Shown: in pieces, positions 51,309 to 60,070 of the stretch
Numbering within the stretch: position 1 is the stretch's first letter
Layout: every line of letters starts with the position of its first letter
Assembly (NCBI GenBank): GCA_003133645.1
Contig: PKYI01000096.1
Location: 1 to 64,000 of the forward strand
DNA length: 64,000 bases
Reading direction: 5' to 3'
Origin: Acidobacteriota bacterium
GTDB lineage: Bacteria; Acidobacteriota; Thermoanaerobaculia; Thermoanaerobaculales; Thermoanaerobaculaceae
The notes under the pieces: generated by a model
Database searches by the model: none
What the model saw: only the letters and a program-made list of their open reading frames with translations
What the model was told of the DNA's origin: nothing
Made by a program: the position numbers and the translations under genes

Positions 51309-53168
51309 CTACTCGGGCGGTCCGGGCGCGACGGCGACGCCCTGCCGGCGCGGGTCTCCCACACCTACGAAGGTGCGCGTGTCCGGGTCGATGAGGAGCG
51401 CGTTCGTGCCTCCGAACACCATCAGGTCGATCCAGCGCGCCGGGAACCCCTGTTCGTACATCCTGGTGAACCCCTGTTTCTCGAGCGCCGCGGCCCGTCC
51501 CGGGGTGATCTCGCCGGCCAGCTCCAGATACCCCTGCTCGCTGGTGTCGGCGACGCCGGCGAACCCCCAGATGATCCGCGGCGTCGCCACGGCCTGGCGC
51601 AGATCATCGCCCCGGTCCGCGATGGCTGAGAGGACCACGGCCATCGAGGGCACGATCCGCTCGCTCCCGGCGCTGCCGAAGGCGAGGAACGGTTTGCCGT
51701 TCTTGAGCACGATCGTCGGCGCCAGCGTGGTCATCGGCACCTTGCCGGGGGCGAGGAAGAACGGGCTGCGCGGGTCGGTGTAGTTGAACGCGTCGAGGTT
51801 GTCGTTGTAGGCGAACCCGAGCCCCGGCGTCGCCACGCCGGCTCCGAGCGAGGCGCCGACCGTCTGGGTCAGCGCCACGACGTTGCCGGCGCGGTCGGCG
51901 ACCGAGACCTGCGTCGTTCCGATGACGAAGAACGGTTCCGGTTCTGCGGCGCCGATCTCGCGATCGCGCAGCGCCCGGTCGAAGCGGATCAGGCGCGCCC
52001 GCTCGGCGCCGCGGCTCTTCTGGCTGACATCCCGGTCGCGCAGCGGCAACGGCACGGTCGGGGCCATCAGGTCGTGCAACGTGATGCGCCCCGCCTCGAG
52101 CAGGAGGTGCAGCCGGTCGAGCGATTCCCCGCGCAGCAGTTCGGGCGGGAACGACTCGAGGATGTTGAGCATCTCGAGCAGGCTGCCGCCGCCCCCGGGG
52201 TACGGGAACGTGATGATGTCGAGGCCGCGGTAGCTGCCGCGCAGCGGCGGCCGCTCGATCGCCCGCACCTGCACGAGGTCGGCCTTGCGCACGTAGCCGC
52301 CGTTGCGCACCATGTCGGCCTCGATTTCGTCCGCGATGCGGCCGCGGTAGAACTCGCCGGGCCCCAGCCGGGCGATCCGCCGCAGCGTCGCGGCGAGGTC
52401 CCCCGAGCAGAAGACGTGGTCCGGCGGCCAGTAGCCGGTGAAGTCCTTGAGAAACGTGTCCGCCAGGTAGCCGCCGCGGCGCAACTTGGGGGCGTAGGTC
52501 TCGACGTTGGCGAGCTCGGTGGTGTTCATGTGGAAGCCGAACTCGGCGATGTCGATCGCCGGCGCCAGTACTTCGGCCAGGCTCTTCGTGCCGTAGCGCT
52601 CGAGGGCATAGGCGAGCGCCGCCAGCGTTCCCGGGACCGCGACCGACTTGTAGCCGCGCACGTCACCGGCGTTGCGAACCGCCTGCAGCTCGGCGGGGTT
52701 CGCCAGCATCGGCACGACGCACGAGCCGTCCACCGCCACCGATCGTCCGTCCTTGAGGTAGATGAGGATGAAGATCTGGCCGCCGATCCCCGAGGTCACC
52801 GGCTCCGAGGAGCCGAGCGCAAAGGCCGTGGCGACGGCAGCGTCCACCGCGTTGCCGCCGGCCGCCAGGATCGCCGCGCCCGCTTGAGCCGCCTCTGGCG
52901 AGCCGCAGACCACCATGCCGTCGTGCGACCGCACCTCGGCCGCCCGCAGCTGCTCCGGGAAACGGACGTACCCCCCCTCCTGGGTCCGAGCGCGCCCGCG
53001 GTTGGTAGCGCGACTCGCCAGCGGCGCAGCGCACGCGAACATGAGCAGCGCGAGGGCCGCGACACCCGCCAGAGCGGGCCGTGTGAGACTGTGCCGCAGC
53101 AAGCCCGTCGGCCGGCGCCCGACGCGGGTGGTGGGTCCGGCGATCATTTCCAGTCGCTCCTGATCCAT
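51309..53168 (-). CDS. Gamma-glutamyltransferase family hydrolase
   Basis: Predicted 619 aa with an N-terminal hydrophobic signal (LAGVAALALLMFACAAP), possibly lipid-anchored at the cysteine. The large subunit has GMVVCGSPEAAQAGAAILAAGGNAVDAAVATAFAL and SGIGGQIFILIYLKDGR. The autoprocessing threonine is in IGTTQVSVADRAGNVVALTQTV; the usual TTH reads TTQ here. GFAYNDNLDAF and PMTTLAPTIVLKNGKPFLAFGSAGSERI follow. It would cleave or transfer gamma-glutamyl groups, e.g. from glutathione, in the periplasm. ATG 53168 has AAGGAAGA upstream. Confidence 0.9.
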   Translation of the reverse strand: MDQERLEMIAGPTTRVGRRPTGLLRHSLTRPALAGVAALALLMFACAAPLASRATNRGRARTQEGGYVRFPEQLRAAEVRSHDGMVVCGSPEAAQAGAAILAAGGNAVDAAVATAFALGSSEPVTSGIGGQIFILIYLKDGRSVAVDGSCVVPMLANPAELQAVRNAGDVRGYKSVAVPGTLAALAYALERYGTKSLAEVLAPAIDIAEFGFHMNTTELANVETYAPKLRRGGYLADTFLKDFTGYWPPDHVFCSGDLAATLRRIARLGPGEFYRGRIADEIEADMVRNGGYVRKADLVQVRAIERPPLRGSYRGLDIITFPYPGGGGSLLEMLNILESFPPELLRGESLDRLHLLLEAGRITLHDLMAPTVPLPLRDRDVSQKSRGAERARLIRFDRALRDREIGAAEPEPFFVIGTTQVSVADRAGNVVALTQTVGASLGAGVATPGLGFAYNDNLDAFNYTDPRSPFFLAPGKVPMTTLAPTIVLKNGKPFLAFGSAGSERIVPSMAVVLSAIADRGDDLRQAVATPRIIWGFAGVADTSEQGYLELAGEITPGRAAALEKQGFTRMYEQGFPARWIDLMVFGGTNALLIDPDTRTFVGVGDPRRQGVAVAPGPPE

Positions 53169-53518
53169 TCTTCCTTCTCCGCCGGCATGTGCTCCACCGG
53201 CATGCTGCCGAGGGCGAACAGGTCGCGGCACCGAGGCGCGACCATCTGCGCCTGACCCCAGGGAAACCCGTCGTGTCGATTCCATGCTAGCCCATCCCGG
53301 CAAGAAGGCGTCGCAACCGCCCGGCACGATTCGTGTGCTCGGAATCCCGGTTTTGCATTGCTTCTGGTTGCGGCATGCCATCGGAAAGCGGGCCAGGGAT
53401 CCGCGCCTGCCTCGCCCGGAGACGCCGGTTCCCGCCCGAAGCGGGCGGGAACCGATCCGCGGTTATCGTGCGCGGCGCGCCTTTCGGGCGCGTTCGCGAC
53501 GCAGCACTCGGGTGCGCC
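53169..53518. other. Intergenic region with a strong hairpin
   Basis: 350 bases between asnA (its 3' side) and the gamma-glutamyltransferase start. It holds a 13-bp perfect hairpin CGGTTCCCGCCCG-AAG-CGGGCGGGAACCG (53426-53454), with no U-tract. No gene is supported. Confidence 0.55.
53426..53454 (-). terminator. 13-bp hairpin downstream of asnA
   Basis: Perfect inverted repeat with a 3-base loop, 65 bases after the asnA stop on the minus strand. No run of U follows, so it is only a possible terminator or mRNA 3'-end stabiliser. Confidence 0.4.
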
Positions 53519-54643
53519 CTAATCGAGAACGTGGATGTTCTTCGCGACGCAGATGTCCTTGAGCTGCTTCGGCCACACGGTGACGCTCACCTCGCCGAGG
53601 TGCGCCTTCTTGAGGATGTGCATCACGGTGCGGGATTGCCCGATGCCGCCCCCGATCGACAGCGGAATCTGATCGTTGATGATCGCCTGGTGATAGGGAA
53701 GCTTGAGGAAATCGAGCTGGTTCGAGATCTCGAGCTGCTGCTTCAGCGTTTCCTTGGTGACGCGGATGCCCATCGAGGTGAGCTCGTGGCGGCGCTTGGT
53801 CACCGGGTTCCAGACGAGGATGTCGCCGTTGAGACCATGGGTCGGCTTCCCGCTTTCCTTGTCGGTGGGCGTGACCCAGTCGTCGTAGTCGGCGGCGCGC
53901 ATCTCGTGCGGGTAACCGTCCTTGAGCACCCAGCCGATGCCGATGATGAAGACGGCAGGATGCTTCTGCAGGATCGCGGTCTCCCGCTGCTTGCGCGGCA
54001 TGTCGGGGTACATGTCGAGGAGCTCTTCGGCATGCAGGAAGGTGAGCTCCTCCGGCATCTCCGGATAGAGGCCCTTGAGCTTCGGGAAAAGCCCGAAGGC
54101 GTGCGCCTCGGCCCCCCGCAGCACCTTCCAGATCCTCCGGACGGTGTCCTTGAGGAAGGCGAGGTTGCGCTGCTCCGGGGTCATGACCTTCTCCCAGTCC
54201 CACTGATCCACGTAGGCGGAGTGGTCATGGTCGAGGAAATAGTCCTTGCGGACGGCGCGCATGTCGGTGATGATCCCTTCCCCGACCTTGCAGCCGAACT
54301 GCTTCAGCGCCAACCTCTTCCACTTGGTCGCGGCCTGCACTACCTGGGCTTCGATGCGCTTTGGAAGCCCAAGCCCACAGGGGAACTCGATCGGGGTGCG
54401 GGATCCATCGCGGTCGAGGTAGTCGTTGACGCCGCTCTCTTTGCTCACGATGAGAGGTACCTCGACGCGGAACAGGTTGAGCTCACTGCACAGTCCATCT
54501 TCGATGTATCTCTTGACTGCGGTGATCGCGATCTGCGTCTCCTTCGGATCCAGAATCGTGTGGTAGCCACTCGGCAAGATCTTGTCGACTTCCTCGTACG
54601 TGCTGATGCCAGGTCCGGCGAGGTCCGCTCTCTTGTCCGCCAT
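53519..54643 (-). CDS. asnA: Aspartate-ammonia ligase AsnA
   Basis: Predicted 374 aa class II synthetase-like enzyme. Diagnostic stretches are FRVEVPLIVSKESGVNDYLDRDGSRTPIEF, TDMRAVRKDYFLDHDHSAYVDQWDWEKVM, INDQIPLSIGGGIGQSRTVMHILKKAHLGEVSVTVWP. It makes asparagine from aspartate, ammonia and ATP. The gene is less GC-rich than its neighbours, which may hint at transfer. AAAGGGGA precedes ATG 54643. The next gene upstream is the REC-LpxC fusion, 225 bases away on the same strand. Confidence 0.96.
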   Translation of the reverse strand: MADKRADLAGPGISTYEEVDKILPSGYHTILDPKETQIAITAVKRYIEDGLCSELNLFRVEVPLIVSKESGVNDYLDRDGSRTPIEFPCGLGLPKRIEAQVVQAATKWKRLALKQFGCKVGEGIITDMRAVRKDYFLDHDHSAYVDQWDWEKVMTPEQRNLAFLKDTVRRIWKVLRGAEAHAFGLFPKLKGLYPEMPEELTFLHAEELLDMYPDMPRKQRETAILQKHPAVFIIGIGWVLKDGYPHEMRAADYDDWVTPTDKESGKPTHGLNGDILVWNPVTKRRHELTSMGIRVTKETLKQQLEISNQLDFLKLPYHQAIINDQIPLSIGGGIGQSRTVMHILKKAHLGEVSVTVWPKQLKDICVAKNIHVLD

Positions 54644-54868
54644 TGCGTGTCGTCCCCTTTCATTGTGTTGTTTCCGGCTGTCCCGCGACCGTCTCGACGC
54701 TGCCCCTGCAGCGGGCACGAAAGTGTATGCCTTCTTGCTCGCAGCACACAAGACCCGCAGCCTGCGCGGCTAGGTTGGGGTTGCGCCGTGCGGCTTCCTC
54801 CGCTCCGACACTCCTTGCCCTCGGCCTCTCCTTCTACAATCGTGAGGCGGCAGACCTGGTCGGCGGCG

Positions 54869-56146
54869 TTACGCCGACGCGCCGAGGATCGCGCGCTGCA
54901 GAGCGATGTTGTCGCGGTGGCCAGAGTAGGCCGCCGTCACGCGGCCGCGCACCGGGTAGCCGAGCAGGTAGAGGTCGCCGATGATGTCGAGGACCTTGTG
55001 GCGCACGAACTCGTCCGGGAAGCGCAGCTCGGTGTTGATGACGTTCCCCTCCCCGACGAGGATGAAGTTGTCCAGCCGCCCGCCGGAGCCGAGCCCGAGC
55101 TCGGCCATCATCGGCAGGTCGCGCATAAAGCCGAACGTGCGCGCCGGCGCGACCTCGGCCTTGAACGCCGCAAAATCTGACATGGTGAAGTCGTAGAACT
55201 CCTCGCCCACCGGCGGCGGGTAGCGCAGCCGGTAGGAGACCGAGAACGTCTCGGCCGGCTCGATCACCAGGCTCTTGCCCGCGCCGCTCACCTCGTAGCG
55301 CCGGTCGATGACGAGCTCCTTGCGGGGGACGCCCTGGTCCTCGATCCCGATCTCCTCCAGCCGCTCGCAGAACTCGAGCGCGGAGCCGTCGAGTACGGGG
55401 ATCTCGCCGTGCACCTTGACGAGGAGGTTGGTGATCCCGCTCGCGTGCAGCGCCGACAGCAGGTGCTCGACCGTGCGGATGCTCTCGCCGTCGCGGGAGA
55501 GCGTGGTGGCGTACTCGGTCTCGGCCACCGAGCCCAGGTGCGCCGGGATCTGCATCCCCTTCGGCAGCGTGAGGAAATGGATGCCGCTGTTCGGGGGCAG
55601 CGGCTGGATCGCCATCCCGGTGCGCCCGCCCGAGTGCAGCCCGATGCCGTAGATCACCGTGCTCGCGCCGATCGTGCGCTGCTCGGTCGCGCTCTCGCGC
55701 AGCAGCGGCAGCTCGGGTGGCGGCAGGAACGTGCGCTCGTGCTCCGGTCCCGCCCCGATCTCCAGCGCCGCACCGCCCGCGCCCTTGGCCGCCAGCGCCC
55801 CGGTCAGCGCCTCGAGCACGCGGTTGTAGGAGAGCGGTTTCTCGAGGTAGTCGTACGCCCCCATCTTGATCGCCTTGACCGCGGTGGGCGCCGTGCCGTG
55901 GCCGGAGATCATGATCACCGCCGCGTCGGGATCGAGCCGGCGCATCGCCTGCAGCGTCTCCAGGCCGTCCCGGTCCGGGAGCCAGATGTCGAGGAAGACC
56001 ACGCCCGGGCGGCGGGTCCGGTACAACTCGAGCGCCTCCGCGCCGCTGCCGGTGGTGACCGTGCGGAACCCCTCGTCCTCGAGGACGTGCGCCAGCTCGG
56101 TCAGGATTCCGGGCTCGTCGTCGACGATCAGCACCAGCGGCTTCAT
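54869..56146 (-). CDS. lpxC: Response-regulator receiver domain fused to LpxC deacetylase
   Basis: Predicted 425 aa. Residues 1 to about 125 are a complete NtrX-like receiver domain: acidic pocket D9/D10/E11, phospho-acceptor D53 in VVFLDIWLPDRDG, switch SGHGT (81-85) and K103 in YLEKPLS. Residues about 156-425 are LpxC: TIYG-like start IYGIGLHSGG, zinc ligands H228 (TVEHLLSAL), H383 and D387 (VRHKVLDIIGDLYLLG), and H410 (SGHRDNIAL). LpxC removes the acetyl group from UDP-3-O-acyl-GlcNAc, the committed step of lipid A. All active-site residues of both halves are present. Single ATG at 56146 precedes the receiver. No kinase gene is adjacent, so the phospho-donor is unknown. Confidence 0.93.
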   Translation of the reverse strand: MKPLVLIVDDEPGILTELAHVLEDEGFRTVTTGSGAEALELYRTRRPGVVFLDIWLPDRDGLETLQAMRRLDPDAAVIMISGHGTAPTAVKAIKMGAYDYLEKPLSYNRVLEALTGALAAKGAGGAALEIGAGPEHERTFLPPPELPLLRESATEQRTIGASTVIYGIGLHSGGRTGMAIQPLPPNSGIHFLTLPKGMQIPAHLGSVAETEYATTLSRDGESIRTVEHLLSALHASGITNLLVKVHGEIPVLDGSALEFCERLEEIGIEDQGVPRKELVIDRRYEVSGAGKSLVIEPAETFSVSYRLRYPPPVGEEFYDFTMSDFAAFKAEVAPARTFGFMRDLPMMAELGLGSGGRLDNFILVGEGNVINTELRFPDEFVRHKVLDIIGDLYLLGYPVRGRVTAAYSGHRDNIALQRAILGASA

Positions 56147-56361
56147 GCCCCGAGTGTGCGGCGTCGCCCGCCCCCGGTCAAGCCCGCCGCGGCGCCCGCG
56201 CGGCAGGCCTCACGCCAGCAGGATGCTCGAGCGGGGGGGGGCGCCACTTTCGAGGTCGCGATGCGCGCACGTGGGCGCCGTAGATCGCCATGTCCGCAGT
56301 GACCGTCCTGGGCCAGCCCCGCGCGTTGACGGAGGTTGCCGAAGAGGGCGATGATCCAAGA

Positions 56362-56574
56362 ATGACAATGCGACTACGGGTCGAGGTGGAGCGCGAGGAA
56401 GACGGGCGCTGGATCGCCGAGGTGCCCGAAATCCCCGGCGCCATGGCGTACGGCGCCAGCCGCGAGGCGGCCCTTGCGGCGGTTGAGGCCCTCGCACTGC
56501 GAGTGCTCGCCGACAGGTTGGAGCACGGCGAAGGCCCGACGCTCCCCTTGAGCCTCTCCTTCGTGGCCGCGTGA
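56362..56574 (+). CDS. hicB: HicB-family antitoxin
   Basis: Predicted 70 aa. MRLRVEVEREEDGRWIAEVPEIPGAMAYGASREAALAAVEALALRVL is the HicB partial RNase H fold with the characteristic DGRWIAEVPEIPG. No DNA-binding C-terminus is present, so this is the short form. The GTGA overlap with hicA confirms pairing. ATG 56362 or 56368 could start; neither has a strong ribosome site. Confidence 0.85.
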   Translation: MTMRLRVEVEREEDGRWIAEVPEIPGAMAYGASREAALAAVEALALRVLADRLEHGEGPTLPLSLSFVAA

Positions 56575-56783
56575 GCCGCTGGCCTGCGACCAAGGCCCGC
56601 GTCGTGCTGGCCGCGCTGTTCCGTATCGGCTGGCCGGTCAAGCGCGAGTCGGGTTCGCACCGCACGCTCACTCGCCCAGGGTGGCCCGACTACGTCTTTG
56701 CCTTCCACGACACCGAAGAGATCGGCCCCCGGATGATTGCGCGCATCGCCCGCCATACCGGGCTCATGCGCGAGGGCCTGTAG
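56571..56783 (+). CDS. hicA: HicA-family mRNA interferase toxin
   Basis: Predicted 70 aa. ARVVLAALFRIGWPVKRESGSHRTLTRPGWPDYVFAFHDTEEIGPRMIARIARHTGL is a complete HicA double-stranded-RNA-binding-like fold; the catalytic histidine is in GSHRTL. It cleaves mRNAs when freed from HicB. GTG 56571 overlaps the hicB stop (GTGA). Antitoxin-first order is the less common arrangement for HicAB but is well documented. Confidence 0.87.
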   Translation: MSRWPATKARVVLAALFRIGWPVKRESGSHRTLTRPGWPDYVFAFHDTEEIGPRMIARIARHTGLMREGL

Positions 56784-57064
56784 CCTCCACGCGCCGCGAC
56801 CGCTGCACGGCCGTCTCAACGGGGTACGTTCTGTCGGAACGCAGGTTGCAGGCGGGTAGCGGCGTGCCGGTCCCGCCTGCGGCGCCGGGCGTGACGTCGA
56901 GATCCCCGGATCCGCGTGCGGGCGGGCGGGAACCACCATCGCAGTTTCCGGTCCGCGCGCCTCGACACGCGGCGGGCGGGGCGGCCGAACCTTCCCGGGC
57001 GCGCGGCGTACACCACGGTACGACTCGCCGGGCGAGCGGCCCAACGGCCGGGAAGGGAGAACGC

Positions 57065-57601
57065 GTGGATCGCAAGGAGTTCCTGAAGAGCGCGTGCGGG
57101 CTGGGCGTGTGCGGATGCGCAGTGAGCCTCCTCGGGGCGGCGAGCCCGCTGCAGGCGGCCGAGGCGCCGGCCGAGGACCAGCGGCTGGCGTTTGCCCGGT
57201 ATCAGCTCGCGAAGCTGCTCGGGTTCATGGCCGCCGGCGCGCCGGCGGAGGCCTGCGCGGGGATCCTCGAGAACACCGGCCGCGAGTGTGCCAAGTTGGG
57301 CCAGCTCGGGGCCAGGTTCAAGGGCGATCCGGAGGGCTACTTCGCCGCGGCCAGGAAGACCTGGGGCACCGATTTCGCGTGGGACAAGCGGAAAGGGGTC
57401 GTGACCGTCGCGGTCGCCGAAGGCGACTGTGGTTGCCCTCTGGTGGACAAACGGCGGACCCCGGCCGTCTGGTGCAATTGCTCCGTCGGGTACCAGAAGG
57501 AGAGCTTCGAGGCGATCTTCGGCCGGTCGGTCCATGCCCGCCTCAAGGAGTCCAAACTCAGCGGCGCCAAGCGCTGCGTGTTCGAGGTCTCGCTCTCGTA
57601 G
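57065..57601 (+). CDS. Exported cysteine-rich protein of unknown function
   Basis: Predicted 178 aa. DRKEFLKSACGLGVCGCAVSLLGAASPLQAA is a signal sequence with a Tat-like feel (D-R-K-E-F-L-K, only one arginine). The mature part has cysteine-bearing stretches AEACAGILENTGRECAKLG, EGDCGCPLV, WCNCSVGYQKESFEAIFG and AKRCVFEVSL. The pattern suggests a metal or haem ligand set, and the C-terminal half recalls the ATC-hydrolase/DUF6144-like group; this assignment is weak. GTG 57065 has GGGAAGGGAG upstream. Confidence 0.65.
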   Translation: MDRKEFLKSACGLGVCGCAVSLLGAASPLQAAEAPAEDQRLAFARYQLAKLLGFMAAGAPAEACAGILENTGRECAKLGQLGARFKGDPEGYFAAARKTWGTDFAWDKRKGVVTVAVAEGDCGCPLVDKRRTPAVWCNCSVGYQKESFEAIFGRSVHARLKESKLSGAKRCVFEVSLS

Positions 57602-57848
57602 TTCGCGATGGTCGCCAGTGTCCACAACAGGTGCCTGGCTGAATAGGTTGAGCAAGCGACCCTGCCGATCGGATCTCGGCCTCCGCCTCGCCGACCTCCA
57701 TGCCGGCAGCCCACCTGTCACCCCTTCGCGATCGGCCGGGCCGTCCCGCATTCGGGCCCGTCGCCTCCCCAGCCGACGAGAACCACAAATCGACGGCCCA
57801 CCCACAAATCAGCCAGAGGCGGACCTGACACCTCGCCCTACGGTCGCT

Positions 57849-59840
57849 TCAGTGCGCCGCTCCTGCGTGAAGATGTCGCCTGATCGTGTGGGCCGGTGAA
57901 AAGCGGATCGAATACAGGCCGGCGCCGGTGGCGGCGAACACCGTATCCGTCTGGTTGGGATTGACGGCCAACGCGAGGACCACGGCGTTCGGAAGTCCCG
58001 CGTTGACGGCCTCCCAGACGCCGCCTCCGTTCGTCGTCCTGAAGACGCCGCACTCGAGCGTCCCCGCGTAGACCACGGACGGTGACGATGGGTCCACAGC
58101 CAGTGCTCGCACGTCCCCGCAGCCCAACCCCTGGCTGGCCGGCGCCCAGGTCAGGCCGCCATCCACGGACTTCAGCACGCCGGTGGACGTCCCGACGTAG
58201 ACGGCGGCGGCGAGCTCAGGCGCCACAGTCACGCATGATGGCAGGTCTGTGTAAGTGAAGGAGTAAACGGTCGTCCAGGTTTCGCCGGCGTCGCTGCTCT
58301 TGACGACCGTGCTGCCGGCGGTGACGAAGAGCGTGGTGGGCGATGCAGGGTCCAGCGCGACGTCTAGCGGGGCTTCGGAGGCCGACCGCGGCGATGACCG
58401 CCAGGTTTCGCCTCCGTCGTCGGTCCTGACGAGGTAGGAGTAGAACGTCCCAAACGCCGCGGAGTGCTGCATGACCGCGTATACTCGTCTCGGGTCCGAC
58501 GCGTCGACGACAAGCCGCGCTGCGGTATAGAGGTTTGGCCAGACGACGTTCCAGTTCGCCGCACCGTCGGTGCTCCGGACAATGCCTCCGGTCGTGCCGG
58601 CCCACACGGTCCCCGGCGCCGATGGGTCGACCGCTAGGGTCACGACGCTCAGGTCGCCGAGGCCAACATCCGCGGCCTCCCAGGTTGCTCCCCCGTCCGC
58701 GCTGACGAAGACCACGCCCGCGGCACTGGTGAAGACCACGTCGGGTGTCGACGGGTCGATCGCGACGGTCCCGGTCCCCATGGCGATCATCCCCGTGCTG
58801 GCTGCAACCCACCGCACGCCGTCGCGGGTGACGAACACGCCGCCGCCAGCCGTGCCGAGGTAAACGCTCGCCGGCGTGGCAGTGTCCGCTGCGACCGTGG
58901 TGGAACTCGGGGACCCCAGGCCCGCCGCGACCCCGGTCCAGCTCGTGCCCCCATCCCTGCTGCACCAGGGCCCCGCGCTCGTCGCCGCCCAAACCGTCGA
59001 GGGGTCTCCGCGCTGCACGGTCAGCGCACGTACCGCGGCGCCGGCAGGCGCCTGAAACACCACGGACCAGGTGGCACCGCCGTCATGGCTCCTGTAGATC
59101 TCGTCCCCGGCAGAGAAGAACAGGTCCCCCGGAGACGAGGGATCCACCACGAGCGAGTCGATGACGGCTGCGCAGACGTTCGCCGCGACGATCGTCCAGC
59201 TCGCGGCCGCGTTCGTCGTCCGGGAGATGCTGTTCCACAGCACACCGCTCGGACCCGGCTGTTCGTGGGCCACGTACAGCGTGCCGGGGTACCGTGGGTC
59301 CAGGGCAAGGGCTTCAACCGCCCCGAACGACGGCGGCAGGCCGGCGTTGGCCGCGTGCCACGTCGCCCCGCCGTCCGTGCTCTTGAAGACCCCTCCGTCC
59401 CAGAATGCGGCGTACACGGTATCCGGCGCCAAGCCGTCGACCGCGAGGCTCTCGACCGGGGCGTTGGGAAGCCCGGCACCCGCAACGAGCCAGGTCGAGC
59501 CACGGTCGGCGCTCTTGAACACGTCCGGGCCCGAGCAGCATCTGCCGGCCCCGGCGTAGATCGTGGAGGGCGTCACGGGATCGACCGCGAGCGGCCCACC
59601 TAAGTAGTCTGCGGGCAGCCCGGCATCGGACAGGAGCCACGTGGCGCCGCCGTCGGAGGTCCTGAAGACCCCGACGCCCCGATTGCTGGCGTACACGGTG
59701 CCCGGCGTGCTCGGATCGGCAGCCAGCGCCATGACCCAGCCACCGTACGGGCCGGTTGTCGTCCACCGATTGGACCCCGCCCCGGCCCACGTGGACGACA
59801 GCGCCACCATCAACGAGAGACCGATGGAAAACCGTCTCAC
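57849..59840 (-). CDS. Secreted BNR/sialidase-type beta-propeller protein
   Basis: Predicted 663 aa with a signal peptide (GLSLMVALSSTWAGAG). About a dozen repeats of the type SxDGGATW ... GLP/GLG ... ALAVDPSxPxTVYAGT occur along the chain, each a blade strand set with an Asp-box-like S-x-D-G-G-x-T-W. This is the BNR/VPS10-like propeller of sialidases and photosystem assembly factors such as HCF136. No catalytic residues are evident, so it is probably an extracytoplasmic binding protein. GTG 59840 has GAGAGG 6 bases upstream. Confidence 0.85.
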   Translation of the reverse strand: MRRFSIGLSLMVALSSTWAGAGSNRWTTTGPYGGWVMALAADPSTPGTVYASNRGVGVFRTSDGGATWLLSDAGLPADYLGGPLAVDPVTPSTIYAGAGRCCSGPDVFKSADRGSTWLVAGAGLPNAPVESLAVDGLAPDTVYAAFWDGGVFKSTDGGATWHAANAGLPPSFGAVEALALDPRYPGTLYVAHEQPGPSGVLWNSISRTTNAAASWTIVAANVCAAVIDSLVVDPSSPGDLFFSAGDEIYRSHDGGATWSVVFQAPAGAAVRALTVQRGDPSTVWAATSAGPWCSRDGGTSWTGVAAGLGSPSSTTVAADTATPASVYLGTAGGGVFVTRDGVRWVAASTGMIAMGTGTVAIDPSTPDVVFTSAAGVVFVSADGGATWEAADVGLGDLSVVTLAVDPSAPGTVWAGTTGGIVRSTDGAANWNVVWPNLYTAARLVVDASDPRRVYAVMQHSAAFGTFYSYLVRTDDGGETWRSSPRSASEAPLDVALDPASPTTLFVTAGSTVVKSSDAGETWTTVYSFTYTDLPSCVTVAPELAAAVYVGTSTGVLKSVDGGLTWAPASQGLGCGDVRALAVDPSSPSVVYAGTLECGVFRTTNGGGVWEAVNAGLPNAVVLALAVNPNQTDTVFAATGAGLYSIRFSPAHTIRRHLHAGAAH

Positions 59841-59913
59841 GTCGTGCCTCTCACCCCTGCTCGACCGTCTGCTGCCGTGTGGATCACGTGCGTTCTACGT
59901 CCACCCCCACGTT

Positions 59914-59931
59914 CTCCGTTTAGAAACGGAG
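59914..59931. other. Small perfect hairpin in the leader of the propeller gene
   Basis: CTCCGTT-TAGA-AACGGAG, a 7-bp stem with a tetraloop-sized loop, 74 bases upstream of the BNR-protein start on the minus strand. No known riboswitch consensus was recognised around it. Confidence 0.4.
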
Positions 59932-60008
59932 GTTTGCACTTTGGCACATTCAATCACAATGTCACGTTCTTCAGCCTGGGCGGTGGACTTCCACCTCGGC
60001 GAGTCATT

Positions 60009-60050
60009 CCTCCAACTACGCCAACATCGCGAAATGGCGATAGCTGGAGG
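60009..60050 (-). terminator. Long imperfect hairpin after the dinB gene
   Basis: CCTCCA-a-CTA-CGCCA pairs with TGGCG-a-TAG-c-TGGAGG, about 14 base pairs with one mismatch and one bulge, starting 21 bases after the dinB stop on the minus strand. There is no U-run, so termination is only possible. Confidence 0.4.
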
Positions 60051-60070
60051 TACCTATTCGCTTGCTTGCC

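Noticed and set aside
59841-59990. Cyclic-di-GMP riboswitch in the leader of the propeller gene
   Set aside because: GTGCAAACC before a hairpin recalls the GEMM motif, but the second conserved block GACGCAAAGCC and the receptor helix are missing.
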